A stretch of DNA of 64,000 nt from the NCBI GenBank assembly GCA_002373875.1, contig DFKQ01000003.1, positions 1-64,000 on the forward strand, read 5' to 3'. The position numbers were made by a program, and so were the translations under genes. Source of the stretch: Lachnospiraceae bacterium UBA3641 (lineage in GTDB: Bacteria > Bacillota > Clostridia > Lachnospirales > Lachnospiraceae). Under the pieces are notes generated by a model that did not search any database, was not told the origin of the DNA, and saw only the letters and a list, made by a program, of their open reading frames with translations. Positions 44,411 to 55,787 of the stretch are shown here, in pieces. Each line of letters opens with the position of its first letter. Position 1 is the first letter of the stretch.

Positions 44411-45128
44411 TTATCCGCTTCTGTTATCAGGCGATGTGGATTTCATGGTAAAGGGAATCTTTAAATATAACTGCTTCGGGCATGAGGTGTGGATCACCAC
44501 AACCCATGTCTGTGCACTTATCGTGATGCTTATCCTTATTGTTTTTGCGGCGTGTGCCGGAAGGGCTGTCAGGAATGCCGATATAGACAAGGCACCGGGA
44601 ACCTTCTTAAATATAGTTGAGCTCCTTATGGATTTCCTTGACGGAGTCATCAACAGTACGATGGGCAAGAATGCTGCCAAGTTCGTTAACTATATACTTA
44701 CTCTGTTTTTGTTTATTTTCCTCAGCAATATATCGGGACTTCTGGGACTTAGGCCTCCCACGGCGGATTATGGCGTAACCTTCCCGCTGGGTCTTATAAC
44801 CTTCGGTCTTATAACCTTCAATAAGTTTAAGCACCAGAAGGTGAGCGGCGTCATCAAGGGACTGTGTGATCCCTGGGTATTCTGGCTTCCCATCAACTTA
44901 ATAGGTGACTTTGCGGTACCCATTTCGCTGTCCCTGCGTCTTTTCGCCAACGTTCTTTCGGGAACCGTTATGATGGCACTCTACTACGGACTGCTTCCCA
45001 TCTTCGTCAAGATAGGAATACCGGCGGTGCTTCATATATACTTCGATCTGTTTTCCGGCGCGATACAGACGTATGTATTCTGCATGCTGACCATGACCTA
45101 TGTAAGCGATGCGATAGGGACGGATTGA
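44403..45128 (+). CDS. atpB: ATP synthase subunit a
   Basis: The 241-residue membrane protein has NISGLLGLRPPTADYGVTFP and the stator-channel helix SLRLFANVLSGTVMMALYYG with the essential arginine near residue 179. IQTYVFCMLTMTYVSDAIG closes it. It forms the ion half-channels next to the c-ring. A three-strand hairpin region follows before atpE. Confidence 0.96.
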   Translation: MSNYPLLLSGDVDFMVKGIFKYNCFGHEVWITTTHVCALIVMLILIVFAACAGRAVRNADIDKAPGTFLNIVELLMDFLDGVINSTMGKNAAKFVNYILTLFLFIFLSNISGLLGLRPPTADYGVTFPLGLITFGLITFNKFKHQKVSGVIKGLCDPWVFWLPINLIGDFAVPISLSLRLFANVLSGTVMMALYYGLLPIFVKIGIPAVLHIYFDLFSGAIQTYVFCMLTMTYVSDAIGTD

Positions 45129-45130
45129 AT

Positions 45131-45166
45131 ATGATAAGATATGTCTTATCATCCGGGATGATAAGA
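45131..45166 (+). promoter_or_regulatory. Three-strand alternative hairpin between atpB and atpE
   Basis: Strand 2, TCTTATCATCC (45144-45154), can pair with strand 1, ATGATAAGA (45131-45139), or with strand 3, GGATGATAAGA (45156-45166), but not both. The perfect complementarity suggests mutually exclusive folds in the mRNA ahead of atpE. Confidence 0.65.
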
Positions 45167-45205
45167 TGATAAATTATACACACAAATCACAAGGAGGATT
45201 ATTAA

Positions 45206-45466
<261 letters not shown>

Positions 45467-45517
45467 ACATAAAGTACTTGAGAGAGCGTTAAATATTATA
45501 AAGGAGGCAATACTTGG

Positions 45518-46033
45518 ATGGAAAGATTATTTGATCTTGATTTCCAGCTCTTGCATGATGCTGTCCTGACTGCGGTATCGGTATTCTTCCTTTTTATGCT
45601 CCTGTCTTATCTCTTGTTTGATCCTGTGCACGAAATGCTCAAAAAGCGCAGGGAGAAGATACAAAATGATATAGACACGGCTAAGAAGGATAAAGAGGAT
45701 GCCGGCGCCCTTAAGGCCGAATACGAAGATAAGCTTAAGAACGTATCGGTTGAGGCGGATGAGATACTTGCGGATGCCAGGAAGCGCGCTGCAGCCAATG
45801 AGAATCACATAATCGCCGAAGCCAAGGAAGAGGCTGCCAGGATCATCAAACAGGCTCATACCGAAGCCGAACTCGAGAAGGAGAAGGTTAAGGATGAAGT
45901 CAAGAAGGAGATGGTCGAGATCGCAGCACTTATGGCAGGCAAGGTTGTGGGCGACAGAATGGATACCACTGTACAGGATGCTCTTGTTGAAGAGACATTA
46001 AAAGAAGTAGGTGATGAGACATGGCAAAGCTAG
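45518..46033 (+). CDS. atpF: ATP synthase subunit b
   Basis: The 171-residue protein has one N-terminal membrane helix (about residues 12-34) with LFDPVHEMLKKRREKI after it. A long charged coiled coil (about 40-150, DIDTAKKDKEDA and so on) forms the peripheral stalk. It overlaps atpH by 13 bases. An AGGAGG site precedes the ATG. Confidence 0.93.
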   Translation: MERLFDLDFQLLHDAVLTAVSVFFLFMLLSYLLFDPVHEMLKKRREKIQNDIDTAKKDKEDAGALKAEYEDKLKNVSVEADEILADARKRAAANENHIIAEAKEEAARIIKQAHTEAELEKEKVKDEVKKEMVEIAALMAGKVVGDRMDTTVQDALVEETLKEVGDETWQS

Positions 46034-46581
46034 TTTCTTCCACATACTCACAGGCTTTGTTTGAAACAGGTATAGAAGACGGTACCCTCGATAACCTCTA
46101 TGAGGAAGCGGGAGTAGTGCTTAGAGTGCTTTCCGAGAATCCGGATTTTTCGAGGCTCATGAACCATCCCAAGATAATGAGGGAAGAGAAGGAGCAGATC
46201 GTTGAATCGGTGTTCAGGGGCCGTTTGAGCGATGAGTTTACAGGCTTTCTGAAGATCATAGTTACCAACAGGCGTTACGGGGAAATAGATGCCATAATAG
46301 CCGATTTTGTCCGTAAGGTCAAGGAATACAGGAAGATAGGGGTGGCATATGTTGTCACACCGCTTGAACTGTCCGAGGATCAGAAAAAAGCCGTTAAGCA
46401 GAAGCTTCTTGATACTACCGGTTATGTTTCCATGGAGATGAATTACGACATTGATGAATCCCTCATAGGGGGCATGGTCATAAGGATCGGAGACAGGGTA
46501 GTGGATTCGAGCATAAAGAGTAAGCTTGCAGAGCTTAAGAAGGAGTTAAGCAGTATACAGCTCAGCAGTGCTAATGCATAA
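46021..46581 (+). CDS. atpH: ATP synthase subunit delta
   Basis: The 186-residue protein has the family start [17 protein letters not shown] and the C-terminal [20 protein letters not shown]. It links the peripheral stalk to the top of the alpha-beta ring. Confidence 0.94.
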   Translation: MAKLVSSTYSQALFETGIEDGTLDNLYEEAGVVLRVLSENPDFSRLMNHPKIMREEKEQIVESVFRGRLSDEFTGFLKIIVTNRRYGEIDAIIADFVRKVKEYRKIGVAYVVTPLELSEDQKKAVKQKLLDTTGYVSMEMNYDIDESLIGGMVIRIGDRVVDSSIKSKLAELKKELSSIQLSSANA

Positions 46582-46616
46582 TTGTAGTAAATCTAAAGAA
46601 AGGTGCGTATAGATCC

Positions 46617-48125
46617 ATGAATTTAAGACCTGAAGAAATTAGTTCTGTAATTAAGGATCAGATCAAGAGATATGCCGGTGAACTGGAAGTATCGGAAGTC
46701 GGTACGGTTATCCAGGTTGCTGACGGTATCGCACGTGTTCACGGACTTGAGAAGGCGATGATGAACGAGCTTCTTGAGTTTCCCGGCGGAGTGTTCGGTA
46801 TGGTGCTGAACCTCGAAGAGGATAATGTGGGTGTCGTACTTCTGGGTGGCGATAAGAACATCAACGAAGGCGATACGGTTAAGACGACCGGACGTGTTGT
46901 TGAGGTTCCCGTAGGCGATGCAATGCTTGGTCGTGTCGTTAATGCGCTGGGTCAGCCTATCGACGGCAAGGGTCCCGTACAGACAGATAAATATCGTCAG
47001 ATAGAACGTGTGGCATCGGGCGTTATCACCAGGAAGTCGGTTGATACGCCTCTGCAGACAGGTATCAAGGCCATCGACTCCATGATCCCCATAGGAAGGG
47101 GTCAGCGTGAGCTTATAATCGGTGACCGTCAGACAGGTAAGACGGCAATAGCCATAGATACGATAATAAACCAGAAGGGACAGGGAGTTAAGTGTATTTA
47201 TGTTGCCATAGGTCAGAAGGCCTCAACGGTTGCTTCCATAGTCAAGACCCTTGAGGAGTATAATGCACTCAGCTATACAACAGTGGTTGCAGCTACCGCT
47301 TCCGAGATGGCACCCCTTCAGTATATAGCTCCCTATGCAGGATGTGCGATAGGTGAGGAATGGATGGAGAACGGAGAGGATGTTCTTGTAATATATGATG
47401 ACCTCTCCAAGCATGCTGTTGCATACCGTACACTCTCATTGCTCCTTCGTCGTCCGCCGGGGCGTGAAGCTTATCCCGGTGATGTATTCTACCTCCACTC
47501 AAGGCTTCTTGAGCGTGCGGCAAGAATGAGTGAGGAGTACGGCGGAGGTTCCCTTACCGCCCTTCCCATTATCGAAACCCAGGCCGGCGATGTATCGGCA
47601 TACATCCCGACCAATGTTATCTCCATAACGGATGGTCAGATATACCTTGAGACCGAAATGTTCAATTCCGGCTTCCGTCCGGCAGTTAACGCCGGTCTGT
47701 CGGTATCCCGTGTAGGTGGTGCCGCACAGATCAAGGCCATGAAGAAGATCGCGGCTCCCATTCGTACCGAGCTTGCTCAGTACAGAGAGCTTGCAGCCTT
47801 TGCCCAGTTCGGTTCCGAGCTTGATGCCGATACCAAGGAGAAGCTGGCGCAGGGCGAACGTATAAGGGAGATCCTTAAGCAGCCCCAGTACGAACCCATG
47901 CCGGTTGAATATCAGGTAATCATCATCTTCGTTGCGGTAAACAAGTATCTGCTTGATGTACCGGTTGACAGGGTGGTTGATTTTGAGAAGGAATTCTTTG
48001 AATATATAAGGACCAACATTCCCGAAGTTCCCGCATCCATTAAGGAGACCAGGGTTATCTCCGATGACGCGGAGGCAAAGCTTAAGAAGGCTATAGAGGA
48101 CTTCAAGACAGGGTTCCTTAAGTAA
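46617..48125 (+). CDS. atpA: ATP synthase subunit alpha
   Basis: The 502-residue protein has the Walker A motif [11 protein letters not shown] (about residues 169-179), [40 protein letters not shown] and the arginine finger region near [14 protein letters not shown]. It is the non-catalytic nucleotide-binding subunit of F1. The protein is full length. Structured repeat copy E begins right after its stop codon. Confidence 0.98.
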   Translation: MNLRPEEISSVIKDQIKRYAGELEVSEVGTVIQVADGIARVHGLEKAMMNELLEFPGGVFGMVLNLEEDNVGVVLLGGDKNINEGDTVKTTGRVVEVPVGDAMLGRVVNALGQPIDGKGPVQTDKYRQIERVASGVITRKSVDTPLQTGIKAIDSMIPIGRGQRELIIGDRQTGKTAIAIDTIINQKGQGVKCIYVAIGQKASTVASIVKTLEEYNALSYTTVVAATASEMAPLQYIAPYAGCAIGEEWMENGEDVLVIYDDLSKHAVAYRTLSLLLRRPPGREAYPGDVFYLHSRLLERAARMSEEYGGGSLTALPIIETQAGDVSAYIPTNVISITDGQIYLETEMFNSGFRPAVNAGLSVSRVGGAAQIKAMKKIAAPIRTELAQYRELAAFAQFGSELDADTKEKLAQGERIREILKQPQYEPMPVEYQVIIIFVAVNKYLLDVPVDRVVDFEKEFFEYIRTNIPEVPASIKETRVISDDAEAKLKKAIEDFKTGFLK

Positions 48126-48176
48126 GATCATAAGGAGGGACTCTTCAGAGCAGGTACGGAGTACTTGTTACATTAT
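48126..48176 (+). repeat. Structured repeat, copy E (shortened)
   Basis: Directly after the atpA stop, ATCATAAGGA (48127-48136) is followed by GGGA and a CTCT/AGAG stem. The right arm and core are missing. The terminal hairpin CAGGTAC/GTACTTG (48151-48167) with a GGA loop and the flank TTACATTATA remain. Confidence 0.75.
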
Positions 48177-48195
48177 ATTAGGCAGGTGAATCATT

Positions 48196-49137
48196 ATGGC
48201 CTCGATGAGAGATATAAAAAGGCGTAAGACCAGTATACAGAGTACCCAGCAGATAACCAAGGCCATGAAGCTTGTGTCAACGGTTAAGCTGCAGAGGGCC
48301 AAGACCCGGGCCGAGCGTTCCAAGGCTTACTTTAACTGTATGTATGAGACCATAAAGGGTATGATAAGAAGGACGGGACATATTGACCATCCTTATCTTA
48401 TCAAGGGAACATCGGATAAGAAGGCCGTTGTTGTGATCACATCAAACAGGGGTCTGGCAGGCGGTTACAATTCAAATATCGTCAGGCTTATTACAGGTTC
48501 CGATCTTGATAAGAAGGATGTCCTGATATATGCGATAGGTAAGAAGGGCCGTGATACCCTTAAGAGACGCGGTTATACCATTCAGGAGGATTATTCGGAA
48601 GTAATAAATGAGCCCCTTTACAAGGATGCCATGGAGATAAGCGAGACCCTGCTGGAAGCTTATTCCAAACAGGAAATAGGTGAGATATGGCTTGCTTATA
48701 CGGGCTTTAAGAATACGGTAAGCCATATACCGACACTGATTAAGCTGCTGCCGGTGGATGATACGGAGAGAGAGGAATATAAGGAGAATAATCCGGTCGG
48801 GGCAATAGATGAAGGAATCCTGACGGATTCCCTTGATGGCTCAAAGCCGGCGGGCTCCCACTCCCATTCGGTCGGGGCAATAATGAATTACGAGCCCGAA
48901 GAGACGGAAGCCCTTGAGCTTATCATACCCAAGTATGTGGCCAGCCTTATTTACGGGGCACTTGTTGAAGCGGTTGCAAGTGAGAACGGAGCCAGGATGC
49001 AGGCTATGGATTCCGCGACCAGCAACGCCGAGGAAATGATAGGAACACTGGAGCTTCAGTATAACAGGGCCCGTCAGGGTCATATCACTCAGGAGCTTAC
49101 CGAGATCATCGGCGGAGCTGAAGCACTGAGCAGTTAG
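48196..49137 (+). CDS. atpG: ATP synthase subunit gamma
   Basis: The 313-residue protein starts MASMRDIKRRKTSIQSTQQI with TKAMKLVSTVKLQRAK, the rotor-shaft N-terminal helix. It closes with NAEEMIGTLELQYNRARQGH and ITQELTEIIGGAEAL. It couples c-ring rotation to catalysis. It is a little longer than usual because of an insertion near residues 205-230 (PAGSHSHSVG). Structured repeats flank it on both sides. Confidence 0.96.
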   Translation: MASMRDIKRRKTSIQSTQQITKAMKLVSTVKLQRAKTRAERSKAYFNCMYETIKGMIRRTGHIDHPYLIKGTSDKKAVVVITSNRGLAGGYNSNIVRLITGSDLDKKDVLIYAIGKKGRDTLKRRGYTIQEDYSEVINEPLYKDAMEISETLLEAYSKQEIGEIWLAYTGFKNTVSHIPTLIKLLPVDDTEREEYKENNPVGAIDEGILTDSLDGSKPAGSHSHSVGAIMNYEPEETEALELIIPKYVASLIYGALVEAVASENGARMQAMDSATSNAEEMIGTLELQYNRARQGHITQELTEIIGGAEALSS

Positions 49138-49138
49138 A

Positions 49139-50663
<1,525 letters not shown>

Positions 50664-50673
50664 GGAGTGACCG

Positions 50674-51084
50674 ATGGCTGACGACAGAGCTTTTGCATTA
50701 AAGATAATCACTCCGGACAGGGTCTTCTATGAGGGCGAAGCCATCATGGTAGAGCTCAGGACAACGGAGGGTGAGATCGGAATCCTTAAGAATCATATAC
50801 CGCTGACCTGTGTAGTGGCACCCGGTATATTAAGGATCCGTGAGACAGATACCGAGGTAAAGACAGCTGCGCTTTTAAGCGGGTTTGTTGAGATACTCGG
50901 GGACTCGGTCACGATACTTGCCGAGGATGTCGAGTGGCCGGATGAGATTGATGTTAACCGTGCCGAGGAAGCGCGTGTCCGCGCACAAAGGCGTCTTGAC
51001 GAGAAGGCGGATACCACTAATATGAAGCGGGCCGAGTTGGCGCTTCAGAGATCTGTGGCACGTATTGAAGCGGCGAAGAAATAG
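50674..51084 (+). CDS. atpC: ATP synthase subunit epsilon
   Basis: The 136-residue protein has LKIITPDRVFYEGEAIMVEL, TTEGEIGILKNHIPLT and a C-terminal helical hairpin (VNRAEEARVRAQRRLDEKAD and onward). It inhibits ATP hydrolysis and connects gamma to the c-ring. It starts ten bases after atpD. Confidence 0.95.
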   Translation: MADDRAFALKIITPDRVFYEGEAIMVELRTTEGEIGILKNHIPLTCVVAPGILRIRETDTEVKTAALLSGFVEILGDSVTILAEDVEWPDEIDVNRAEEARVRAQRRLDEKADTTNMKRAELALQRSVARIEAAKK

Positions 51085-51096
51085 AATCTATTTTAA

Positions 51097-53634
51097 ATGA
51101 GAAAGAGTCTCCTTAGGGCATTAATAAGGATCAGCATTCTTTTTCTGATAGCTGTAGTGTCTGCTCTTATCACATCACAGGTGATCAATGAGGGCAATAC
51201 CGATCTTACAGCGGAGATGAAGAAGGCCGGTCTGCCCGTGATCTATGTAAATGTAAATGGTGAATATATTAACTGCCTTCATGGATACGTCAGTGAAATG
51301 GAAGGCAGTTATTTGCGTGGAAGCATTACTCCCATGTCAGCGGACAGGACGATTCCCATTAAGATCAAGACCTTCGGAAGTGTGGTCACGGATATTGCCT
51401 ATGAAGTAAGGACCATGGATATGGCAAGACTGCTTGAGCATGCAACCCTGTCCGCATCCGAATATAACAATGATGAGATCACTGCAATCATACCGGTCAA
51501 GGATCTTATTGAGGACGAGCAGGAATATATGCTTGTTATAAAGCTGTCATTGTCTGATGGCCGTGTCGCAACATATTACTGCCGGTTTATAGACAAACCG
51601 GAGCTGTATCTGACCGAAAAGCTTGACTTTGTCAAGAATTTCTCATCCAAAACCTTCGATAAGGAGGCCGCCGAAGAGATAAGAAGATACATGGAATCCA
51701 ATTCCGACGGCGACAATTCAAGCTTCGGCCATGTAAATATCCATTCCAATTTCAACCAGCTGACATGGGGTGATCTTGAACCCGTGCTTGAGAGCGATAA
51801 GGAGCTGAGGATCCTTGATATTGACAGCCGGGATGCTGAGATCACCCTGTCATACACCGTGTCTGCCAAGGATGAAATGTATGATGTTGAGGAATATTTC
51901 TACCTGACCAGGGGTGCAGACCGTATTTATCTCATGGATTATGAACGGACCATGGATCAGATCATTGACCATAGAAATGTGGTTGTGGCGAATGGTAAGG
52001 TTTTCCATGGCATCCTGTCCGATATCATTGATTATAAGGAGAATTCCGAAGCCGGTGTCTTCTGTTTTGTTCAGGAGAGAAGTCTCTACAGCTACGACGG
52101 GGATACCAATTCCCTTTCGAGGGTATTCTCCTTCAGGGATGAGGAGAATGATGATGTCAGGACATCCTACAAGATGCACAATATCAAGATCCTGTATGTT
52201 GACAATGATGGAAATATTTATTTTTCAGTTTACGGATACATGAACAGGGGCCTTCATGAGGGTGAAGCCGGGATCGCGGTCTACTACTATGACAGTGTCT
52301 ACAACACCATAGAAGAAAGTCTTTTTATACCATATACCAAGTCATATGAGATACTTAAGCATGATGTCGAGAATCTGTGTTATGTCAACCAGTCCGAAAC
52401 CCTCTATATTCTTTTCAACGGAACCATATACAGGATAGATATCGAAACCAGGAAGGCTGAGCTCCTGGCGAGCGGGCTTAATGAGACAAGGTTCGTTTCC
52501 TCCTATGATAACTCTATGATAGGATGGCAGCCGGCCGATAACCTGTATGATTATAAGACACTTAAATTTATGTCGCTCAATGCCATGGTTCCTGTGGAGA
52601 TACAGGCTCAGGAAGGCCACATACTCATTCCTTTGGGATTTTTCAACAAGGATTTCGTATACGGAAGTGTAAGAGTAGGAGATATAAGGCTTGATTCGAC
52701 CGGTCGAAATGTACTTCCCATGGATTATATATACATACAGAACCTGAGTGGTGAGATACTTAAGACCTACCACCATGAAGGGATATATATTACGGACGTA
52801 GAGTTTAATGATAATATCATGAACCTTGAAAGGATCACGATAGACAGGGAAACAGACCTCATTTACCAGACGAGCGATGACCAGATAATGAATAACGAAT
52901 CAGGAGAGACTACGGACAATGTATTCAGGAGTCTTGTTACCGAGGAGATGGAGACGACCTGGCAGACAGAGCTTAAGGCAGGCCGGTCAGCCGATAAACC
53001 CAAGGTGCTTACGACCAAGGAAGTCCTGTACGAAGGCAACAGATACTTCTATCTGAATGTCAAGGATATTCTTGACAGATACTATGTATACAGTAAGGGT
53101 GAGATAGCGGCGGTATACACCGATGCCTCAGATGCTGTTTACATGGCTGACGCGGTTATGGGTACGGTGATAAATAAGGAATGCCGATACATATGGAAGA
53201 GCAAAGACCGTAAGGACAGGTTTACGATAGAGAATATCGGTACTGCAGTACAGGCTGCACCGGAAGGAAGCGGCAGGACCACCCTTTCCATATGTCTTGA
53301 TGAGATGATGAAGACTGCGGGAGTGTATGTGGATACCGATACATTGCTGGCGGAGGGCAGATCGGCCCTTGACATAATGAAGGAAAACATGGGGAATGCG
53401 ATTCCCCTTGCCCTTTCGGGTTGTTCGACGGATGCCATGCTGTATTATGTGGGGAGTTCCTGCCCGGTACTTGCCATGGTAGAGAATGAGGAAGCAGTGC
53501 TTATCACCGGATATGATAAGAACAACCTGATGATCTATTATCCTACGGAAGGAAAGACAGAGAAGAGGGGAATAAAGGATGCGGGGGCGTGGTTCCAGTC
53601 AAACGGAAACAGGTTCCTGACATACGCGAAATAG
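51097..53634 (+). CDS. Large membrane-anchored exported protein of unknown function
   Basis: The 845-residue protein has one N-terminal membrane helix (about residues 9-27) after a basic start, so the bulk should be extracytoplasmic. The middle (about 260-560) has repeated Y-D-G/N strand blocks such as RSLYSYDGDTNSLSRVF and TIYRIDIETRKAELLASGL, which suggest a beta-propeller. The last 150 residues (SGCSTDAMLYYVGSSCPVLA, EEAVLITGYDKNNLMIYYPT) resemble a C39-like papain fold. It begins 12 bases after atpC, so it is probably in the atp transcript. Function is unknown. Confidence 0.7.
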   Translation: MRKSLLRALIRISILFLIAVVSALITSQVINEGNTDLTAEMKKAGLPVIYVNVNGEYINCLHGYVSEMEGSYLRGSITPMSADRTIPIKIKTFGSVVTDIAYEVRTMDMARLLEHATLSASEYNNDEITAIIPVKDLIEDEQEYMLVIKLSLSDGRVATYYCRFIDKPELYLTEKLDFVKNFSSKTFDKEAAEEIRRYMESNSDGDNSSFGHVNIHSNFNQLTWGDLEPVLESDKELRILDIDSRDAEITLSYTVSAKDEMYDVEEYFYLTRGADRIYLMDYERTMDQIIDHRNVVVANGKVFHGILSDIIDYKENSEAGVFCFVQERSLYSYDGDTNSLSRVFSFRDEENDDVRTSYKMHNIKILYVDNDGNIYFSVYGYMNRGLHEGEAGIAVYYYDSVYNTIEESLFIPYTKSYEILKHDVENLCYVNQSETLYILFNGTIYRIDIETRKAELLASGLNETRFVSSYDNSMIGWQPADNLYDYKTLKFMSLNAMVPVEIQAQEGHILIPLGFFNKDFVYGSVRVGDIRLDSTGRNVLPMDYIYIQNLSGEILKTYHHEGIYITDVEFNDNIMNLERITIDRETDLIYQTSDDQIMNNESGETTDNVFRSLVTEEMETTWQTELKAGRSADKPKVLTTKEVLYEGNRYFYLNVKDILDRYYVYSKGEIAAVYTDASDAVYMADAVMGTVINKECRYIWKSKDRKDRFTIENIGTAVQAAPEGSGRTTLSICLDEMMKTAGVYVDTDTLLAEGRSALDIMKENMGNAIPLALSGCSTDAMLYYVGSSCPVLAMVENEEAVLITGYDKNNLMIYYPTEGKTEKRGIKDAGAWFQSNGNRFLTYAK

Positions 53635-53637
53635 AGG

Positions 53638-53847
53638 TCATGAAACCCTGCGGCAGGCTTCTATATATATATCTATGTCTTCGACTATATAAGCTGCCTT
53701 CTGCTCGTGAAGGGAATCACAGGAATAGTAGATATAATCAAGTACGTTGTACTTGGAGAAAAGATCCATAACCCGCCTTCCGCTCATACCCTTTTCGTAC
53801 ATATACTGTTCAACGCAGTAGGTCAGGAAATTACCTTCGTCACTCAC
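53638..53847 (-). CDS. DUF3791 protein
   Basis: The 69-residue protein matches DUF3791: FLTYCVEQYMYEKGMSGRRV, MDLFSKYNVLDYIYYSCDSL and YIVEDIDIYI. These small proteins are common in gut Clostridia, often beside DUF3990 or other small genes and possibly part of toxin-antitoxin modules. It overlaps the upstream gene by four bases. Function is not known. Confidence 0.75.
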   Translation of the reverse strand: MSDEGNFLTYCVEQYMYEKGMSGRRVMDLFSKYNVLDYIYYSCDSLHEQKAAYIVEDIDIYIEACRRVS

Positions 53848-54056
53848 CTGATCACCTCCTTGCGGAACATATCAAGAAGCTTGTATTCGCTGTAGGTCCA
53901 CAGATCGTTGTCGTCCTGCTCCAGCTGTTCATTCAGTCTGGAATTATAAAAGGCAGTGCATGCCTTGATCTCGTCCCAGCCGAATTCCTTACAGATAAGG
54001 GCAACGACCTTGGGAACCAGAAGTATTCTTATAACACGATAGCTTTCCCTGTTCAT
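53844..54056 (-). CDS. Small hypothetical protein in a three-gene cluster
   Basis: The 70-residue protein (LVPKVVALICKEFGWDEIKA, CTAFYNSRLNEQLEQD, WTYSEYKLLDMF) is helical with no signal peptide. It overlaps the genes on both sides by four bases. The layout of three short, tightly overlapping genes suggests one complex. I do not recognise a named family with certainty. Confidence 0.6.
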   Translation of the reverse strand: MNRESYRVIRILLVPKVVALICKEFGWDEIKACTAFYNSRLNEQLEQDDNDLWTYSEYKLLDMFRKEVIR

Positions 54057-54364
54057 TTATTACTCCCCTTTTTATTTATAAGAATCCCGGCCGTTTTCAG
54101 TTCATTCTTAAGTGACCTTATCATAAGCTCAACGTGCTTACGGTGTTCTACCAGCTCGGTTAAGTTCTTAAGATCCTCCTTATGGATATAGTCGGATACG
54201 ACACGATCCCCGTCCCGGTATTTCAGATAGTAGTAATCCTTGTTGCCTATATGCTTTTCGCATATGGTACCCTTGGGAAGTGCGGACCTTATCTGCTCGT
54301 ATTTATTTATCATGTATTCGATACGCCCGATCTCCCGTGAAACCGTACTTGTAAGTAATCCCAT
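54053..54364 (-). CDS. Small hypothetical protein, first gene of the cluster
   Basis: The 103-residue protein has an N-terminal helix (REIGRIEYMINKYEQIRSAL), a strand-rich centre (GNKDYYYLKYRDGDRVVSDY) and a long basic C-terminal helix. It resembles small nucleic-acid-associated proteins only in general character. A REP palindrome lies 55 bases upstream of it. It heads the three-gene minus-strand cluster. Confidence 0.6.
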   Translation of the reverse strand: MGLLTSTVSREIGRIEYMINKYEQIRSALPKGTICEKHIGNKDYYYLKYRDGDRVVSDYIHKEDLKNLTELVEHRKHVELMIRSLKNELKTAGILINKKGSNK

Positions 54365-54417
54365 TATATTGTCCCCTTATCCGTCTATCATACAAGATTT
54401 TGTATATTTTCGCAAGC

Positions 54418-54459
54418 TGAAACAGGGGGACGGTTCCTCGGAACGGTTCCCCTGTTTCA
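54418..54459. repeat. REP/RAYT-type palindrome between divergent genes
   Basis: TGAAACAGGGGGACGGTTCC (54418-54437) and GGAACGGTTCCCCTGTTTCA (54440-54459) form a near-perfect 42-bp palindrome with the GGGGACGGTTCC core. It sits between the small-gene cluster and ahcY. Confidence 0.85.
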
Positions 54460-54539
54460 CCTTGTGTTTTTATACATTTTTATTTATAATCAACTATGTA
54501 TGTAATAAAAAGATGAACCAAGAATTCAGGAGGTCATAT

Positions 54540-55787
54540 ATGAGCAGCGAAATAAGAGATATAAATCTGGCGGAATCGGGGTTTAGGAAGATAGAGTGGG
54601 TTAAGAGAAACTGCGATCTCTTAAGGACACTTGAAGAGGAATTCACAAGGACAAGACCCTTTGAGGGTAAGAAGGTTGCGCTGTCTGTACATCTTGAAGC
54701 CAAGACGGCTTACCTCTGTCTTGTGCTTAAGGCAGGCGGAGCGGATATGTATGTTACGGGATCCAATCCTCTCTCGACCCAGGATGATGTGGCAGCAGCT
54801 CTTGTGAGCAAGGGACTTGAGGTTCATGCCTGGTATGATGCAACGCCTGAGGAATACAACAGTCATATAAGGGCTGTTCTTGAACCCGGCCCCAATATCA
54901 TTATAGATGACGGCGGTGACCTGGTTCATATGATGCATACGGAACTTAGGCATCTGATCCCCGGTGTTATCGGAGGCTGTGAGGAAACAACTACGGGTAT
55001 CCTCCGTCTGCTTGCCATGGACAGGAATGACGAGCTTAAGTTCCCCATGGTGCTTGTAAACAATGCCGACTGTAAGCACTTTTTCGACAACCGTTATGGT
55101 ACAGGCCAGTCGGTATGGGACGGGATAAACCGTACAACCAATCTTATAGTTGCAGGCAAGATCGTGGTTGTGGCAGGTTACGGCTGGTGCGGCAAGGGTG
55201 TTGCCATGAGGGCCAAAGGCCTTGGGGCCAGGGTCATAGTCACCGAAGTGAATCCCGTTAAGGCAATAGAGGCCGTTATGGACGGATTTGATGTTATGCC
55301 CATGAACGATGCGGCTAAGATCGGTGATTTCTTTATTACGGTAACGGGCTGTGATAAGGTCATAGATAAGGAAGATTTTGCGGTAATTAAGGACGGGGCG
55401 ATCCTGTGCAATGCCGGACACTTCGACTGTGAGATAGATATGGCCTGGCTTAAGGAGAATGCTGTTGAAAGCCGGGAAATGAGGAAGAACATTATGGGTT
55501 ATAAGCTTCCTACCGGGCAGTGGATATATGTACTTGCCGAGGGACGTCTTGTGAACCTGGCAGCAGGTGACGGACATCCGGCCGAGATCATGGACATGTC
55601 ATTTGCCATTCAGGCACTTTCCGCCAAGTATCTGGTTGAGCATGAAGGTCAGCTTGATAAGATGATCATCGATGTTCCAAAAGAGGTTGACAATGATGTT
55701 GCGGTACGTAAGCTTGCCTTCCTTGGAAAGCATATAGATGTTCTTACCGAGGAGCAGGTTAAGTACCTTAATTCGTCGGCAGTGTGA
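54540..55787 (+). CDS. ahcY: Adenosylhomocysteinase
   Basis: The 415-residue protein has the NAD-binding motif VVAGYGWCGKGVAMRAKGLG (about residues 208-227), VYVTGSNPLSTQDDVAAAL in its YVTGSNPLSTQDDVAAAL form and VLNAGHFDCEI-like CNAGHFDCEID. It cleaves S-adenosylhomocysteine to adenosine and homocysteine. The frame extends 300 bases upstream through the REP palindrome, but ATG 54540 follows an AGGAGGT site and fits the family start. Confidence 0.95.
   Translation: MSSEIRDINLAESGFRKIEWVKRNCDLLRTLEEEFTRTRPFEGKKVALSVHLEAKTAYLCLVLKAGGADMYVTGSNPLSTQDDVAAALVSKGLEVHAWYDATPEEYNSHIRAVLEPGPNIIIDDGGDLVHMMHTELRHLIPGVIGGCEETTTGILRLLAMDRNDELKFPMVLVNNADCKHFFDNRYGTGQSVWDGINRTTNLIVAGKIVVVAGYGWCGKGVAMRAKGLGARVIVTEVNPVKAIEAVMDGFDVMPMNDAAKIGDFFITVTGCDKVIDKEDFAVIKDGAILCNAGHFDCEIDMAWLKENAVESREMRKNIMGYKLPTGQWIYVLAEGRLVNLAAGDGHPAEIMDMSFAIQALSAKYLVEHEGQLDKMIIDVPKEVDNDVAVRKLAFLGKHIDVLTEEQVKYLNSSAV

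Noticed and set aside
47499..48131. 210-codon minus-strand frame opposite atpA
   Set aside because: Antisense shadow of atpA; composition and lack of a domain argue against it.
54240..54539. N-terminal extension of AhcY by 100 residues
   Set aside because: The extra frame passes through the antisense of a small gene and the REP palindrome. ATG 54540 has an AGGAGG site and the family start.
54621..55577. 318-codon minus-strand frame opposite ahcY
   Set aside because: It is a shadow of a highly conserved gene on the other strand, with no ribosome site or recognisable domain.
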